Of a DNA stretch of 64,000 nucleotides, positions 33,976-45,558 are shown piece by piece. Within the stretch, counting starts at the first letter, position 1. Every line of letters begins with the position of its first letter. The DNA lies in NCBI RefSeq assembly GCF_040115645.1, contig NC_089564.1:2604001-2668000 (forward strand). The letters run 5' to 3'. Under the pieces are notes generated by a model. It searched no databases, was not told where the DNA came from, and saw only the letters and a program-made list of their open reading frames with translations. This stretch comes from Euwallacea fornicatus (taxonomy: Eukaryota; Arthropoda; Insecta; Coleoptera; Curculionidae). Both the position numbers and the translations under genes were made by a program.

Positions 33976-35330
33976 ATCAGTCCTCAAAGAAAATCATATC
34001 GCGCCGCTATCGGTTCTTATTCAATAAATATTCCCTGATTTGGGCTGCTGATGTTGCATCGGCTTCGACTATCCTTGGGATAACGTAACCTACATATGTA
34101 CGAAAATGAAACCACGGCAACTTTCCAAAGAACTCGTTCAAATTACCATGGAAAAGTTCGTGATTTTGGGTTCACTGTTCCTGAAACACGAACTATCCAC
34201 AATTGAATGTTTTGAAAATCTTACGCGACATTGGAAAAAATACTTATGGTATCAGAAAAACGACCGAACATCGGTCAATGACTAACCGAAAAAAATGAAA
34301 ACGATTTCAAAACGGGAAAACGCAAAGCACCAATTAATCTTTCAATGGAGAAAACACGTTCTTTGGAAGGAAAAAGTTGGAGTGCACGTGAGAACACGGC
34401 TTGTCAGTACCAATGCGGGGGGAGTTGCGGGTCCCCTTCGAGAGAGTCAAAACTTGTGTTGCGATAGGAGTATTATTAGCGCGAAACACAAATGTTAGCT
34501 TACTCTTTCATCTCATTGTGTTGCCAGTTATTATTGTTACATTAAAGAGATATGAAGCCCGAAAATTTTAGAAGATTTACTCTTAGAGAGTATGTGGAAA
34601 CGCGACCTACCTACGTCAGTTACGTCCAGAATCTGAGGCTGTCAGCGACATGAAAAGTAATTTCATTCAAAACAGTCGTTAATAGGAAAAAAATTAAAAA
34701 TATAAAAATATAAATATAAAATAAAAAAATAAATTGTTAAATCAAAAAAGTATCTGAAAATCTTTTAGTGACTAACCGAAAAACAAATCACTAAGACAGG
34801 AGCAATCGAAAGAAATATTACGATATGAAAGACACTAATACACTCATTCTTACAAAAAACACCATGAATCAAAGAGAAGACATAGAACCAATCATGATGC
34901 TACGTGAGAACATGACTTATATGTATTAACTATATACAAAACTCGAACCAATATCCGATAAGGAGTGTATATTTTCACATGCTATTAACAACGAAGAATA
35001 ATCCACATAAAAGGAAAAACTAGTACTCCAAGAAATAAAACTAAAGAGAGGAATAATCAAAGCTGATATAAATCTGGAAAGAAAATTTAAGACATTAACG
35101 CTTACGAAAATAAGAAAAACGTTTCAAGTCGAAAGAAAATACATTACTAATCTGAATACTACACACTGTTTCCAGCTATATCGCAAAATTGTGATTATTG
35201 CGAAATTAGGCGTCTCGAACTAAAGTTATAGAAGATACGTGGGAACAGCGCTCATTTGTAGCAATAGAAAAGTGAGTCCTCAATCCCTCGCGGACCAGTT
35301 TTATTTTAATAGGCTAGAAATGGCAATAAT
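33976..35330. other. Intergenic, nothing recognised
   Basis: No supported gene between the LTR element and the GPCR 3' end. The stretch 34690-34740 is almost pure A/T. The GPCR polyadenylation signal (AATAAA on the minus strand at about 35333-35338) closes the interval. Confidence 0.4.
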
Positions 35331-35367
35331 ATTTTTATTGACAAATAATAGATATTAAAGAAATCGA

Positions 35368-36788
35368 TCAGTTTCTTCGCATATTCTTGTTGTAGGTAGC
35401 ACTATCCGAATTGGCACTGCTCGTAACTGATTCCTCGATTATAGTGCTGAAAGGTGGAGTGTACGCATTTTCAATAGCAGTATCGTAGTTCGGCGGTTTC
35501 TCAGCTAAAAATTCGTAATCATAGTTCAACGAACGTTCACTTATAGTCTTTTCGGTATCGATCTCTCCCAAATTCAATGTAAACGCCGATTCAAAGCTTT
35601 TCCTGGAAATTTCCAGCACTTTCTGCATTTGCTTGTTAAGTTGGTGCTGCTCTTCTATGTTTGATATTTCGTTCGGTTTCGCCCCATTTAGCACAAACAC
35701 ATTAACCTAAAATTATTAATGTTAAAGCCACCGAATTAAAAAAAAAACATGGATCACTTGCTTGTAAATTGTTTGATTGCTTTCTCTTTTTATACCGACA
35801 AATCCCTTTTAAAGCCTTACAAAATGCCGGGCAAAACGTGTAGTAAAACACGAAATTTGTGTTAACATCAATTGCAGCTAAAATCGTGCAAATTTGTCGC
35901 CATTTCTCTAGAGTTTCCGAATTGGCTTTGTTACGGTCGCCCTGGAACAGCAGGTTAATAGCTGCAGTTCTGGACAGTAAGCTTTCAGGAATATTGGTGA
36001 TTAGAAAATCGACGATGATCATTACCAGAGTAATGGTTAGACTTGTCGAATCCTACAAAGTAGACGTTACGGAAGGTAAAATTTTTTTTATTTTTGAAGA
36101 CTTACTCGTCTCTTGCACCTATTTGTACGACGCACTATGGTTTTTTTGTTAATTTTTCTAGCTTTTCGTAAGGATAGTATGAGAAAACCGTTGCCCATCA
36201 GTAAAATTATAGCTGGAATTATTGCAAATGCAAATAGGGTCAACCAGTTAAATGCTCTATACAACCTGAAATTGCGAAAGGCAAATTTTTTAAATTTTAA
36301 AATATTTTTGAGTCAAATATTCAAATAGTTTGGAAAATTTAAATAAGGAAGACTACATAAAACGTCGAATTCTAAGAACTTTAGTGTCAAAAGTACTATT
36401 TGTATTAAATGCAGATAAACGAATATTAAATATTATAGTTTTAATAAGGAATTTTAATAACCTCTTGCTACATCACATTGTTATTGACAGTTAGGGATGA
36501 CTACAAAATATGATAAGGGATTATTAACAAACGCCTGTCGTTAAGGTTAAAACCACCCACAAAAATAGGCATATTTTTTAGAAGATTCACTGCCAACCCC
36601 CTTGGTCTACAATGCGGTTTTGGATTTTTTCTGGAACTTCCAAATTTCCGACGAAAAAGACGATACGTAAACAGCGAATTTGGGTTTATTATTAACCCGG
36701 TACTCACAGTTATTAGCGGTCGTATAACCTTTTATTAAAAAAAAAAAAATGCAGGGTAGAAAAAAAAGTTCCGCCCCCGGGTGGGCTC

Positions 36789-36825
<37 letters not shown>

Positions 36826-39800
36826 GCCAATTGCGCCACGGAGGCAACGTGTCTGTAACTTAACTGAACTGTATATAAACTGAAAGGTATCAGTTTCAAA
36901 ATTTTGAATTAAATTGTTGACGAAACTTTGAAATTTTATTTAAAAAATATTTCAACTTAAACACCGTTCACAAAATGAATTAATTTTTAATTTTATGAAC
37001 GTAGTTTGAAATAAAACTTCTTGACTACAGCTATACTGATATTTTGGCGAATATTGGGTGTGAAAATTTCATAATAAGATACGGATAAAATATGAATTTA
37101 TTTACGGTTCCGGAAGAATGTAGTCATTTTGCACCTACATGTAAACATATAAGGCCTATTAAACATCTATCGTGTAGCAAATGCTATCAAGCGTGATAGA
37201 AGGTTTATTATGTCACGGTTCATTAGTAATAAACACAAAATATGTTGATGCCCCAAGTCACCGCAAATGTACGTTCAAGGAACAATTTTATATACATATA
37301 TTAGATGGCTATAGAATTTTATAGCCGTTTTAAAATACCAAATAAATATATATAAGCTGTAGAGTTTCTTTTATTGACATGTTAACACGTTAAGCTTATT
37401 GACTCGCTATAGTAAACATTCCAAAAGAAAGTGTGTTAGACTTCTGTGGACTTAAAAACTATGTGACTTTACAAAAATTTTGTTATAACGATTTAAGTTT
37501 CAAGGCTTGTATGATCTTTAAACTTGCTTAATATGACCGTTAAATTTTTGAAGCCGAATAATTGAATAAAGCTGAATCTCAGTTCTATTAAATCGGACCT
37601 ACATATATATATTCCAGTAATTGTGTTAGCAATATGTGTACTTTTTATGAAAGTCAAAATTTACCAAGGTCTGGTTGAGGCAAACCAACTCTAATTATCA
37701 AGTATTTTGATGATATTTTGAGTCGATGTATCAAGACTTGTTTTCATGTGATTGTAAGTTGTATCTATTTTTAGAATATTTCAAATTATTCACCAACCAA
37801 CTGGCTTTAAAAATCGAATATGGACTGAACAATTTCGGACAATACAGCACACTTTCTTCGATTGTGCAAGACCATTGTAGCACCTACAAGCGAAGTGTAT
37901 AATTTTAAATAGATCGGCCCTATAATATTTTAACATAAATTTACGTTAAAAAATTTTTCATCTACAAACTACTAGAATAACATTATGTAATTCACATACC
38001 AATGTATAAAAATAAAAAACTACTCGTAAATTCATCACTGTATTTAAACTTATTAAGAGGGCAAAACATGGCGGCATAACGCAATCCTCCTCAGGAAAAC
38101 TCTAAAAGTAATAGTTTTGAAATTATGTCAATCTCTGGAGTTCAAAAATGACCGATAAATTCAGTGGGTCAGCGCTTCGTGAAAATGTCAGATATTTTTC
38201 TCATTTCAAAAAAATAGAGAATGTATGTGCTACTACTCCCATCTTATTATTAAATCCCCGCTAGCTTAAAGAGGCACAAGTCAAAAAGAAGCAAAAATTT
38301 AAACCGTTCAATCCGTACCTCAGTCCATCGTCCATACGATCCTGAGATATCTGGCTATACCCAGCTGAATTAAATTTGTATTGATAACTAGATTTTCAGT
38401 TTTTAAACTATTAGCGACACTTCTCCTCGAAGTTTTTGGAAATGGATATTCATGTGATTGTTCACATGTTCGAATAAAAGAATGTTACGAATTTTAATAA
38501 ACAGGGACTTTGTTGCTTTTTGCGCATTTACCAGGTATATCACTGCCCTTGAGGCGACTCCAGACCGAACGCGTCGCTTTGAGTCAAACTGCACCGCACT
38601 GAATGACGCAGCTCGGCGCAGAGTGGAGATTACTAGCACAACATGTTTTAAAGAAAAAATGTATTATTTCCCTTATTCCAGTTGGCGCACGCGCACGCTA
38701 TTTTAATTGAAATCTATGATCAATAAACTCACAGCCGTACAAATAGCGTACCTGTTTACAACTTCCTCAAAAACAATCGCGCACAAATAAACATTTTTTG
38801 AAGTACCCTGAAGTACCGAGACTTACCGGGTCGCGTTCGCTCTTATCGCAGAATCGTGTAATTTGGCGCGCTCCAGCGCAGATTGCCATTCCAATCTAAC
38901 GCGTCTCTTTGCTTAGAGCGGATTTTAACAGCGGAGCGCAGCGCGGCGCGATTGGTCTGGAGCCGCCTTAGCGCGCCGCGTTGTGCAGAGCAGGTTTTAA
39001 CAGCAATGCGCAGCGAGGCGCGACAGGTCTGGAATCGCCTTAACGATAAATTTTAAATTTAGCTTACACATTAATTTAGGAGAACTTTTGGAGAGGGATT
39101 ATATCTTAATACAATGAGTATTTTTATCAAATGAAAAAAAGTAATAAATCAGGGAGACGCTTACCTGGAATCAAAAAAAGACGTCGTGGTCAAATTTCCG
39201 TTATCTTGCCAATTGTAAATGAAACAATAAGGTAGATTTGAGAGTACAGCAATTACAAAACTGGTAATCATGACTCTTCTGGCGACCCAAGAATTACAAA
39301 ACTTCGGTTTTGTACACTGAATTGGGTTCCACAAGTATATTACTCTGTCTAGAGAATCATAAACTAGGAAATTATTTCGCAAATATAATTACTTACCAGA
39401 GGTAAGACCAACAATAGCAAAAACTCCAAGGGTTGCTAGAACACCGCTGATAGGTAGTCCGATCAAGGAGTCGTAAGTGACCCATCCATAGTCCCACATT
39501 ATTCCCCGACTGATACCTCCAAGAAGGAGTACCATGGATGTACCCAAATCCACACAGGCCAAAACTGAATTAATGAGATAGCCGATGTGTAATAATCTGA
39601 ATATTTAGTTCTGTGATAGATGAAGATTAAACGAAACATCCCTTTAAAGCTAGTTGTATGAAAGTCGACGCAGCTCAACCAGAACTGGTACTTAAACCAC
39701 TTCTTAAATATGTTATCGTCGTCGAAATAATTTTATTGGTAGAGCTTGGTGATAGCAATGTTATTTCTAAGGGATGATTCAGGTACCAGTTCTGGTTCAG

Positions 39801-42448
39801 CTGCAAAGACTTTTATACAATTGAGTCTTAGAATCGAATTATTGAAGTACTGATAATTTATACAGGGAGGCCGTTTGAAGAAAAAAATACGCGTAGTTCT
39901 GAACAGCTAAGAGAATTCATGAAAAAGCGCTTGGACACGTAAAGCTGATTTTTGATGACGAAACATTTTAGGCTAATTTCGACTTCCTCATTTGCAACCC
40001 CTTAAGCAGCAAGACGTTCATCCCCAAAATCTTAAATAGGAGACGGGGTTGAGCGACATCTTATTTTGAAGGGATGGACTTTACCACCCATGAGTTTCAA
40101 GTTTCTGCTATCAACACAACCCAGATGGCAGCTTCCCAAAGATGCGCAGATTCAGTTATTTCACTTGTTTGACTTTATTACGATAAATTGAATGATAATT
40201 TTTTTATCTTGTTGCTATTACGTTAAAAAAAAAGGATTTTTTCTAAGTACTAGCAAAATATGAGGAATGATTGCTTTGTTATTGATCCGAAAGTACAACA
40301 TGGGTAAATTTTAGTATTAAAAATAGCGGTGAAAGAAGAGAGTTACGATTTTCGTTGTGTTCTACATTTTGAGTGATACTTTATAAAATTGCAAAAAAAA
40401 GAAATAAATATGGTATACTCAATGGCAGAAAGAGTGCACATAAATTCACCTTTCTTTGAAAACAATGAGAAAGCCAATACAACAGCCCGAATCATAAGTG
40501 ATTTACATCAACACCACCATCGTCACGTCAATCGAAGATACGTTTTGGAGTTTGTACAAAAATTTTAAAAAAATTGGACCAGTAGGAACTCAAAAACATC
40601 AAGCCGAAAACATGATTGTGAATGAAACTGCTGAGGTGGCGATTTTGGGTGATATTTTTCAAGACTCTATATTAACTACAAGAAAATTAGAGATGGTATC
40701 TGACGTGAAACGCACGAGCATTCAAGTGATTAAAAAAAAACACAAATTTCATCCATACAAAATACATCTAGTGTAAGAACTTAATGGGGATGGTTTTGAC
40801 AGGTATTTGCAATTTTGCAAAAACACGTCAGATGGGATTTGAAATGATCAAGAGGTTCTCATTAATGTACGAGCACGTTTCTCAGACGAATTCTTGAATT
40901 ATACTGTGAACCGGTACAACTGCTGTTACTGGGTTGATGAGAATTGTGCAATTATTCACGAAGTCCATACGCAATATCTGCAAAAATTGAAGGTTTGGAC
41001 AGGACTATTTAATGATCGTCTGATAGATCCACATTTTTTATCTGGCAATATGACAAAGGAAATATATTTTGTGATATTGGAAAATGCCATTTCTCCGGCA
41101 GTAATAGAGAAAATTTCAAACAATGACCAAAACATGGAAAACCATTTGACATTCCATTCACACGGTGCGGCACCTCTTTTTACACTGACCGTTCGACGGT
41201 ATTTACATCAAACACTGCCTGGGTAACAGATTGGAAGGACTGGGCCTATGAAGTGGCCTCCGCGGTCTCCAGACTTAAGTCTATTGAATTTTTTTTATGA
41301 AACCACTTAAAAAGTGGAATATATGTCACTGAACCAACGTCATTGGACGACTCACGACTGTGGATCATTAATGAATGCAATCAAATCGCTCCACATATGC
41401 TTCAAAATACTCAACGGCGGTTTGAACAATTTTTTTCTATTGTATGGAGATAGGAAGTGGGCATTTGCAATATTTACTCAATTGCCTTCTAGCTTTATTT
41501 TTATTTACAGAATGTTATCTCTAATTTTGCGTTACAATTCATTAAAGTTAAGCAAAATTGTTGTAAATTGTTAAGTATATTCTTATTGCGCACACGTATA
41601 AATTACTGTTTTCTGCTGGGTTATTTAACTTTGAGCCGAATATTTTTGTTACTGCGGTGAAGTAAGGCATGTGAAATAAGTAAATTTGTACATATATGGC
41701 AACCCGGCATCCTAGTTGTCTTTGCAGCAGAGGCGCGAAACTCGGGGGCTATAAAGTACATTAAAATATTTTCAAAATTAGGTGTCATTCGACCTTCTCT
41801 TTCATTCGAGGTTTTGGGGCTGAACCTTCTGCTTGAGAGGTTGCTAGAGGAAGGGGGGCAGAATTAGCCTAAAACGTTTACCCCTCAAAAACACTTTTTA
41901 CGTGTCCGAGCGTTTTTCCGCAAATTCTGTTAGTTCTTCGGAAGTGCACGTGTTTCGTTTTCAAACAGCCACCCTGTATGGACCGGAGTAATACATCAAT
42001 CGCAAGCCTCTATTTCCAGATAAACCAAAACTCTAGGTCCCTGCTAAATGTGGCGGATCTTCAAAAATTCGGACCTCAACCTGACTTATTAAGACTAAGA
42101 GACAATTTTTAAACTTTCTTACCCGCCAGATAAGTATATACAGAGCCTTTAAGCTCTTTGCGCTTCAACACCAATAAGGATATAGTGTTCCCTACAATTC
42201 CACAACAGCAGAGCACAGGCGTTACCACTGAATACAGAATAATCCCTAAAAGTCCATATTATTTAATCTTTTGCTAAATTCAGCCAAACAATCAAAGAAA
42301 TTCCCAACGGAACTTTCACTCCGTCTCTGATTCCGAGTAACTTGATAGAAACTTAAGTTGATAACTCACCAGCAGTTGTAGGTTCTTGGCTCCAAATATC
42401 AACTTCTCCCCTAAAAGATATCGATGAAGTTATGAAATAGAAGCTCAT
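35368..42448 (-). CDS. Orphan class A (rhodopsin-like) G protein-coupled receptor, seven exons
   Basis: Minus-strand exons: 42370-42448 (ATG), 42123-42245, 39397-39564, 39165-39363, 36106-36265, 35762-36052 and 35368-35706 (stop). The total is 1359 nt, 452 residues, with all phases joining. Segments: TM1 28-51 with GN (CCCGIVGNTISLLVLKRKEL), TM2 69-88, TM3 about 106-124 ending in the DRV motif (129-131, YDSLDRVIYLWNP), TM4 152-173, TM5 195-222, TM6 249-270 (FLITNIPES), TM7 296-318 (VNTNFVFYYTFCPAFCKAL). The tail is Ser/Glu-rich with PPNY at 411-414. TM7 lacks the Pro of NPxxY, and the usual TM3 and loop-2 cysteines are absent. The intron at 35707-35761 is GC-AG. It resembles insect peptide-receptor-like orphans; the ligand is unknown. 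The first exon is the least certain. Confidence 0.85.
36266..36759. other. GPCR intron sequence, nothing recognised
   Basis: Intron 5' to GPCR exon 5 in genomic order, up to the tRNA terminator. No element ends or coding signal. Confidence 0.4.
36760..36767 (-). terminator. RNA polymerase III terminator of the tRNA-Asn gene
   Basis: A run of eight T residues on the minus strand begins five bases after the end of the tRNA, the normal pol III stop signal. Confidence 0.85.
36772..36845 (-). tRNA. tRNA-Asn (GTT)
   Basis: 74 nt, intronless. The acceptor stem GCCTCCG pairs with CGGGGGC (one G-T pair), discriminator G. The anticodon stem is TTCGG/CCGAA with loop CTGTTAA, anticodon GTT at 36809-36811. 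The T arm is GGTGG/CCACC with loop TTCGAGC, which also holds the B box; the A box is TGGCGCAATTGG. All stems pair, so it looks functional. It lies on the same strand as, and inside an intron of, the GPCR gene and has its own poly-T terminator. Confidence 0.97.
36846..38550. other. GPCR intron sequence, nothing recognised
   Basis: AT-rich intron between the tRNA and the GC-rich inverted-repeat element. No coding signal or clear element ends. Confidence 0.4.
38551..39040. mobile_element. Unclassified GC-rich inverted-repeat element, duplicated right end
   Basis: The left end gaggcgactccagaccg at 38551 matches the complement of the right end aaggcgattccagacct ending at about 39040. A second, more internal copy of the right end (ggtctggagccgcctta ending 38970) lies 71 bp inside in the same orientation. 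Subterminal sequence is very rich in gcgc/cgcg words (38861-39030), unlike the surroundings. No coding remnant and no certain target duplication (TTGA versus TTAA). Superfamily unknown. It sits just downstream (in transcription) of GPCR exon 4. Confidence 0.65.
39863..41976 (+). mobile_element. Full-length but dead CAGGGTG-ended Tc1/IS630-type transposon
   Basis: Ends cagggaggccgtttgaa (39863) and, in complement, cagggtggctgtttgaa (ends 41976) are alignable for about 100 bp through a ggacacgtaaa word. TA flanks lie at 39861-39862 and 41977-41978. The 2114-bp unit encodes one decayed transposase. It occupies most of the GPCR intron between exons 2 and 3 and is the longest coding member of the CAGGGTG group here. 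Confidence 0.85.
40410..41451 (+). pseudogene. IS630/Tc1-like transposase with DUF4817-like N-terminus, decayed
   Basis: ATG at 40410 (MVYSMAERVHI). N-terminal helix-turn-helix pieces reach about 40770, including SDVKRTSIQVIKKKHKFHPY. The DDE_3-like region follows at 40894-41226: VNRYNCCYWVDEN, QKLKVWTGLFNDRLI, GNMTKEIYFVILENAI, HGAAPLF and YLHQTLPG. Then WPPRSPDLS with a stop or frameshift before it, and a C-terminal IINECNQIAPHMLQN at about 41370-41420. Several stops and frameshifts, and replacement of the usual QDGAPPH Asp (here HGAAP), make it inactive. Confidence 0.82.
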
Positions 42449-43175
42449 GTTACATAAATATACGCTAAACGCGGTATTAATGAAACTTTGGTGTCATAGC
42501 ATCAATGCGGGTCGAAAAGTGGATGTTTCTAGCGACAATAAAAGGTATCAAAAAATCAATGCACAGTGTTTGTCAAAGTTATTTGTTTGATTAATTAAAT
42601 CTTGCCCCAAATTGATTGGCTTTTAGTTCATTTATGCTAATGACACATCGGTGTATATTACTATTTGTGTAGAGATATGCCAATGACAAGTATTAGTACG
42701 TGTTTGTGGTTTAATAACATAAGGGGATCACATCGTTCCAATAAGTCGGAATATCACCCAACATGTTTATACTTCTGATAATAAGGGAGATAATGTGGTA
42801 TTTTATGGCGCGTGGGTGCGTTTTGTTATATCGGTAGAAGCAAATATTATTCAAACCAAATTCAAATAAATTAAAAACTAAAACTGTCAAATGCGAATCA
42901 GTGATATTGAGACTATGTGAAAAGCAACACCTCAGCTCAGCAAAGTCATCAACTTAATTTCTTCTTCATCGCATCAACTGGGTTTCTCTTTCATTCCCCT
43001 TTATTTCTATCGTCCTGTCGGTTCAACTCACCAATCCTTTCCATTAAGGAGATTTGTTTCAACTTAATTGGAAATTTGAGAGAGATCTACTGTGTAACCC
43101 TCAGTTTTCCCCAGACCCTTCAGAACATTTTAACAAATTTTCATTTGCAAATTCAAAAGCAGCAATAAATACGAC
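42449..43175. other. Upstream region of the GPCR gene
   Basis: Should hold the GPCR promoter and any untranslated first exon. I see no TATA box at a convincing position. A ttttag-g acceptor-like site lies inside the proposed first coding exon, so an extra upstream exon is possible. Confidence 0.35.
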
Positions 43176-43827
43176 AAAAAATACTATATTTTGACGTTTT
43201 TTTGATTTTTTAAATGTTGCCTACGTCACCGGTGGCACAGAATGGCCGATTTCATTGAATTGGTACATGGGTCGAATGACACGTCAAATTAAAGGTCGTT
43301 CAACACTACGTTCAATGGTGATTTGCGATTTAAAATTTGTCGATTAATTTTTGAGAAAAATGACTGCAAATCTGATAAAAAAATGCAATGAAAAGTCAGT
43401 TGAATAGTACTTAAAAAATGAAAAAACTCATTTATTGATTTTAAAAAAATTATTTGTTTTCGATTTTCACTTCACAAACATATTTGGTTATTTTTATTTA
43501 TTTATTTATTTATTTTAACTAAACTATTTGTCAGCACAAAATTGAAAATAGACCAATTTCCTATCAAGAAATTATTTGACTCATTATTTAGGCATTATTT
43601 AACTGAATTCGTATTGCATTTTTTCCAAATTAAAAACTATTTTTCTCAAAAACTAATAGATACATTTTAATTCGCAATACCCCATTAAATGTAGTTTTCA
43701 GATAACTTTAATTTGAGAAGTCACTTGACCCAAGTGTCGACTAAAAAATCTACCATTTTGCGCTACCAGTGATGTAAGCAACATTTGCAAAAATAAAGAA
43801 ACGCCAAAAAATAATATTTTTTTCCCA
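43176..43827. repeat. Long inverted repeat (foldback), arms about 260 bp
   Basis: The left arm (43176-43440) and right arm (about 43565-43827) are inverted copies at roughly two-thirds identity. Shared words include atgttgc-tac-tcac-ggt (about 43218 and, inverted, 43778), tcaaattaaag and tttttgagaaaaat. The loop holds a short ATTT repeat (about 43492-43516). No coding capacity and no clear target duplication. Probably an old foldback/MITE-type element of unknown family. Confidence 0.65.
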
Positions 43828-43829
43828 TT

Positions 43830-45009
43830 TAATACGGCTTTTGAGTTAAAAAAATGATAATCTAACTTAACAGGACGAGAGAAGTTAAAGCCGCACAGTA
43901 TCCTTCTTTCGTTTCTGCTTATCTTCCCTAATGCAAAGTTTCCAATTGTTTCTCCTACATCTTTCGCCTGTTATTGTTACTAAATTGTTGTTAATATATC
44001 AAAAGTCCTCTTTTTCCAGAAAGCGCCTTAATAAGGACAAATTAAGAAGCAATTAATTAGAGAAAATGATAAGACGTGCTCAACGGGTTCGCCTTCCATC
44101 GTCGCTCACAGCGCTATACGTCTTTGTAAGCTCTGCAATGGTCTTCAAACATCCCTTCTTTTAATCCTTGAAGTTATGATGATCTCCCCTCACAGCTCAA
44201 CACTATGCGTGGCCGTAGACTTATATATTATGTATTTCACATTTTCCTATAAATAATGATCTAATGAGGAGAGATATGGTTCCCTTGCGGACCAACGTAT
44301 ATCTAAACGATATTTGACTGATGACTTTCACATTTTTCTCACTACCTGCAAAATGTCTACTTCATTCCCAGTTGGTATACCTTTAATCTTCTGCGGACAT
44401 CCTGGAGGGATCGATTCTCAGAAGTCCGATTCTCTAATCTGAAAAATGGCTAATGTTTTAAAAACATGTAAAGGCCAGAATCAGTATTGTACCATACATC
44501 AATAAGGCATTTCCGTGAGATTTTTATAAAGATTTTATAATGACCTCGAAAAGCTATGGAGCCGAAATGAAGGTTAAAGATTCGAAAATAAAAAATAAAT
44601 TAAAAGCTCAATAATTCTGATTTGCTCTTTCCTACAACGTCTCTGGCTTTCATTTCAGAAACCAAATTACCGTATCGTCTTACCAATCCAATACGCACTA
44701 GGGTGGATAGACCAGCTTTACAATTTCTTCAAGGAAGTGACAACTTACCTGATGTATTATGTCTCTTTTACATAAAAGACACACGATGATTATTTCAATA
44801 ATTAGGCGAAATTATACTTTTACATAAAAGCGATGAAACGTTAACAAATTTCACTTATTAAACAAAATTAATAGGTTAGTACATACACAATGGATACATA
44901 TTAAATTGCTAAAGAAATCTTTAGTATGAATAGACTTTTGGCTTAGTTGGTTTTGGAGTTTGCGACTAGTATGTCATAGTACAGCCTGTAGTTATATCAT
45001 CAAGTGAAC
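43830..45009. other. Intergenic, nothing recognised
   Basis: No coding signal or element ends between the foldback and the small secreted-protein gene. The last 100 bp presumably hold that gene's promoter; no TATA box is obvious. Confidence 0.4.
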
Positions 45010-45558
45010 ATGAAGATATTTGTAAGTTTTTCCAGTTACTTACTATTTTTATGCAAAAAGTTCTATATCCTATTCTAGATTCTCGTACTAATTATCACTA
45101 CCTCAGGAGCCACCTTCCATAACCTGAAACCTAACAAACTATACAAGACCTTAGTAGAACCCTTAGTCGATGGAGCCTTGCAAGGGTTTTTTACTAGAGG
45201 CATTCTGGACCCAATAGGGCACTTCTTAACTGGAGGAAAATATAGACATCACAAGAAATATAAGTATCACAACGATCACGAGAGCCATTATTATGGTGAT
45301 CCGTATCACTATAACGAGCACGAATTTTATTTGCACCATGGGGGACCTCCAGCAATCTATCATGTGCACCACTGCGGATCTCGCGGAGACTATGACCATC
45401 ACCATGAAGGCCACTCTGATTCTCCTGGATATTATACTCCTGAGAGCTTTTACGACCACATCGGACATTATGGCTCTGTCCCTTATGCTGGAGGTTTTCC
45501 TTATGGTGGTGTTCATCACGGTGCTGAGGAACGTTTTGGTCATTATCATCACTATTAA
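45010..45558 (+). CDS. Small secreted His/Tyr/Gly-rich protein, two exons
   Basis: Exon 1 is 45010-45021 (MKIF) with donor gtaagt, a 57-bp intron, acceptor ttctag, and exon 2 is 45079-45558. The product is 163 residues. The joined start MKIFILVLIITTSGA is a good signal peptide, cut near residue 15-17. A short ordinary segment follows (LYKTLVEPLVDGALQGFFTRG), then a tail of about 110 residues dominated by His, Tyr, Gly, Asp and Pro in HH, YH, HHY and YGG patterns. The tiny signal-peptide first exon with a short phase-0 intron is typical of insect cuticle and secreted structural genes. The His-rich tail could bind metal or serve in cuticle or glue; this is inference. I recognise no named family. 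Confidence 0.82.
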
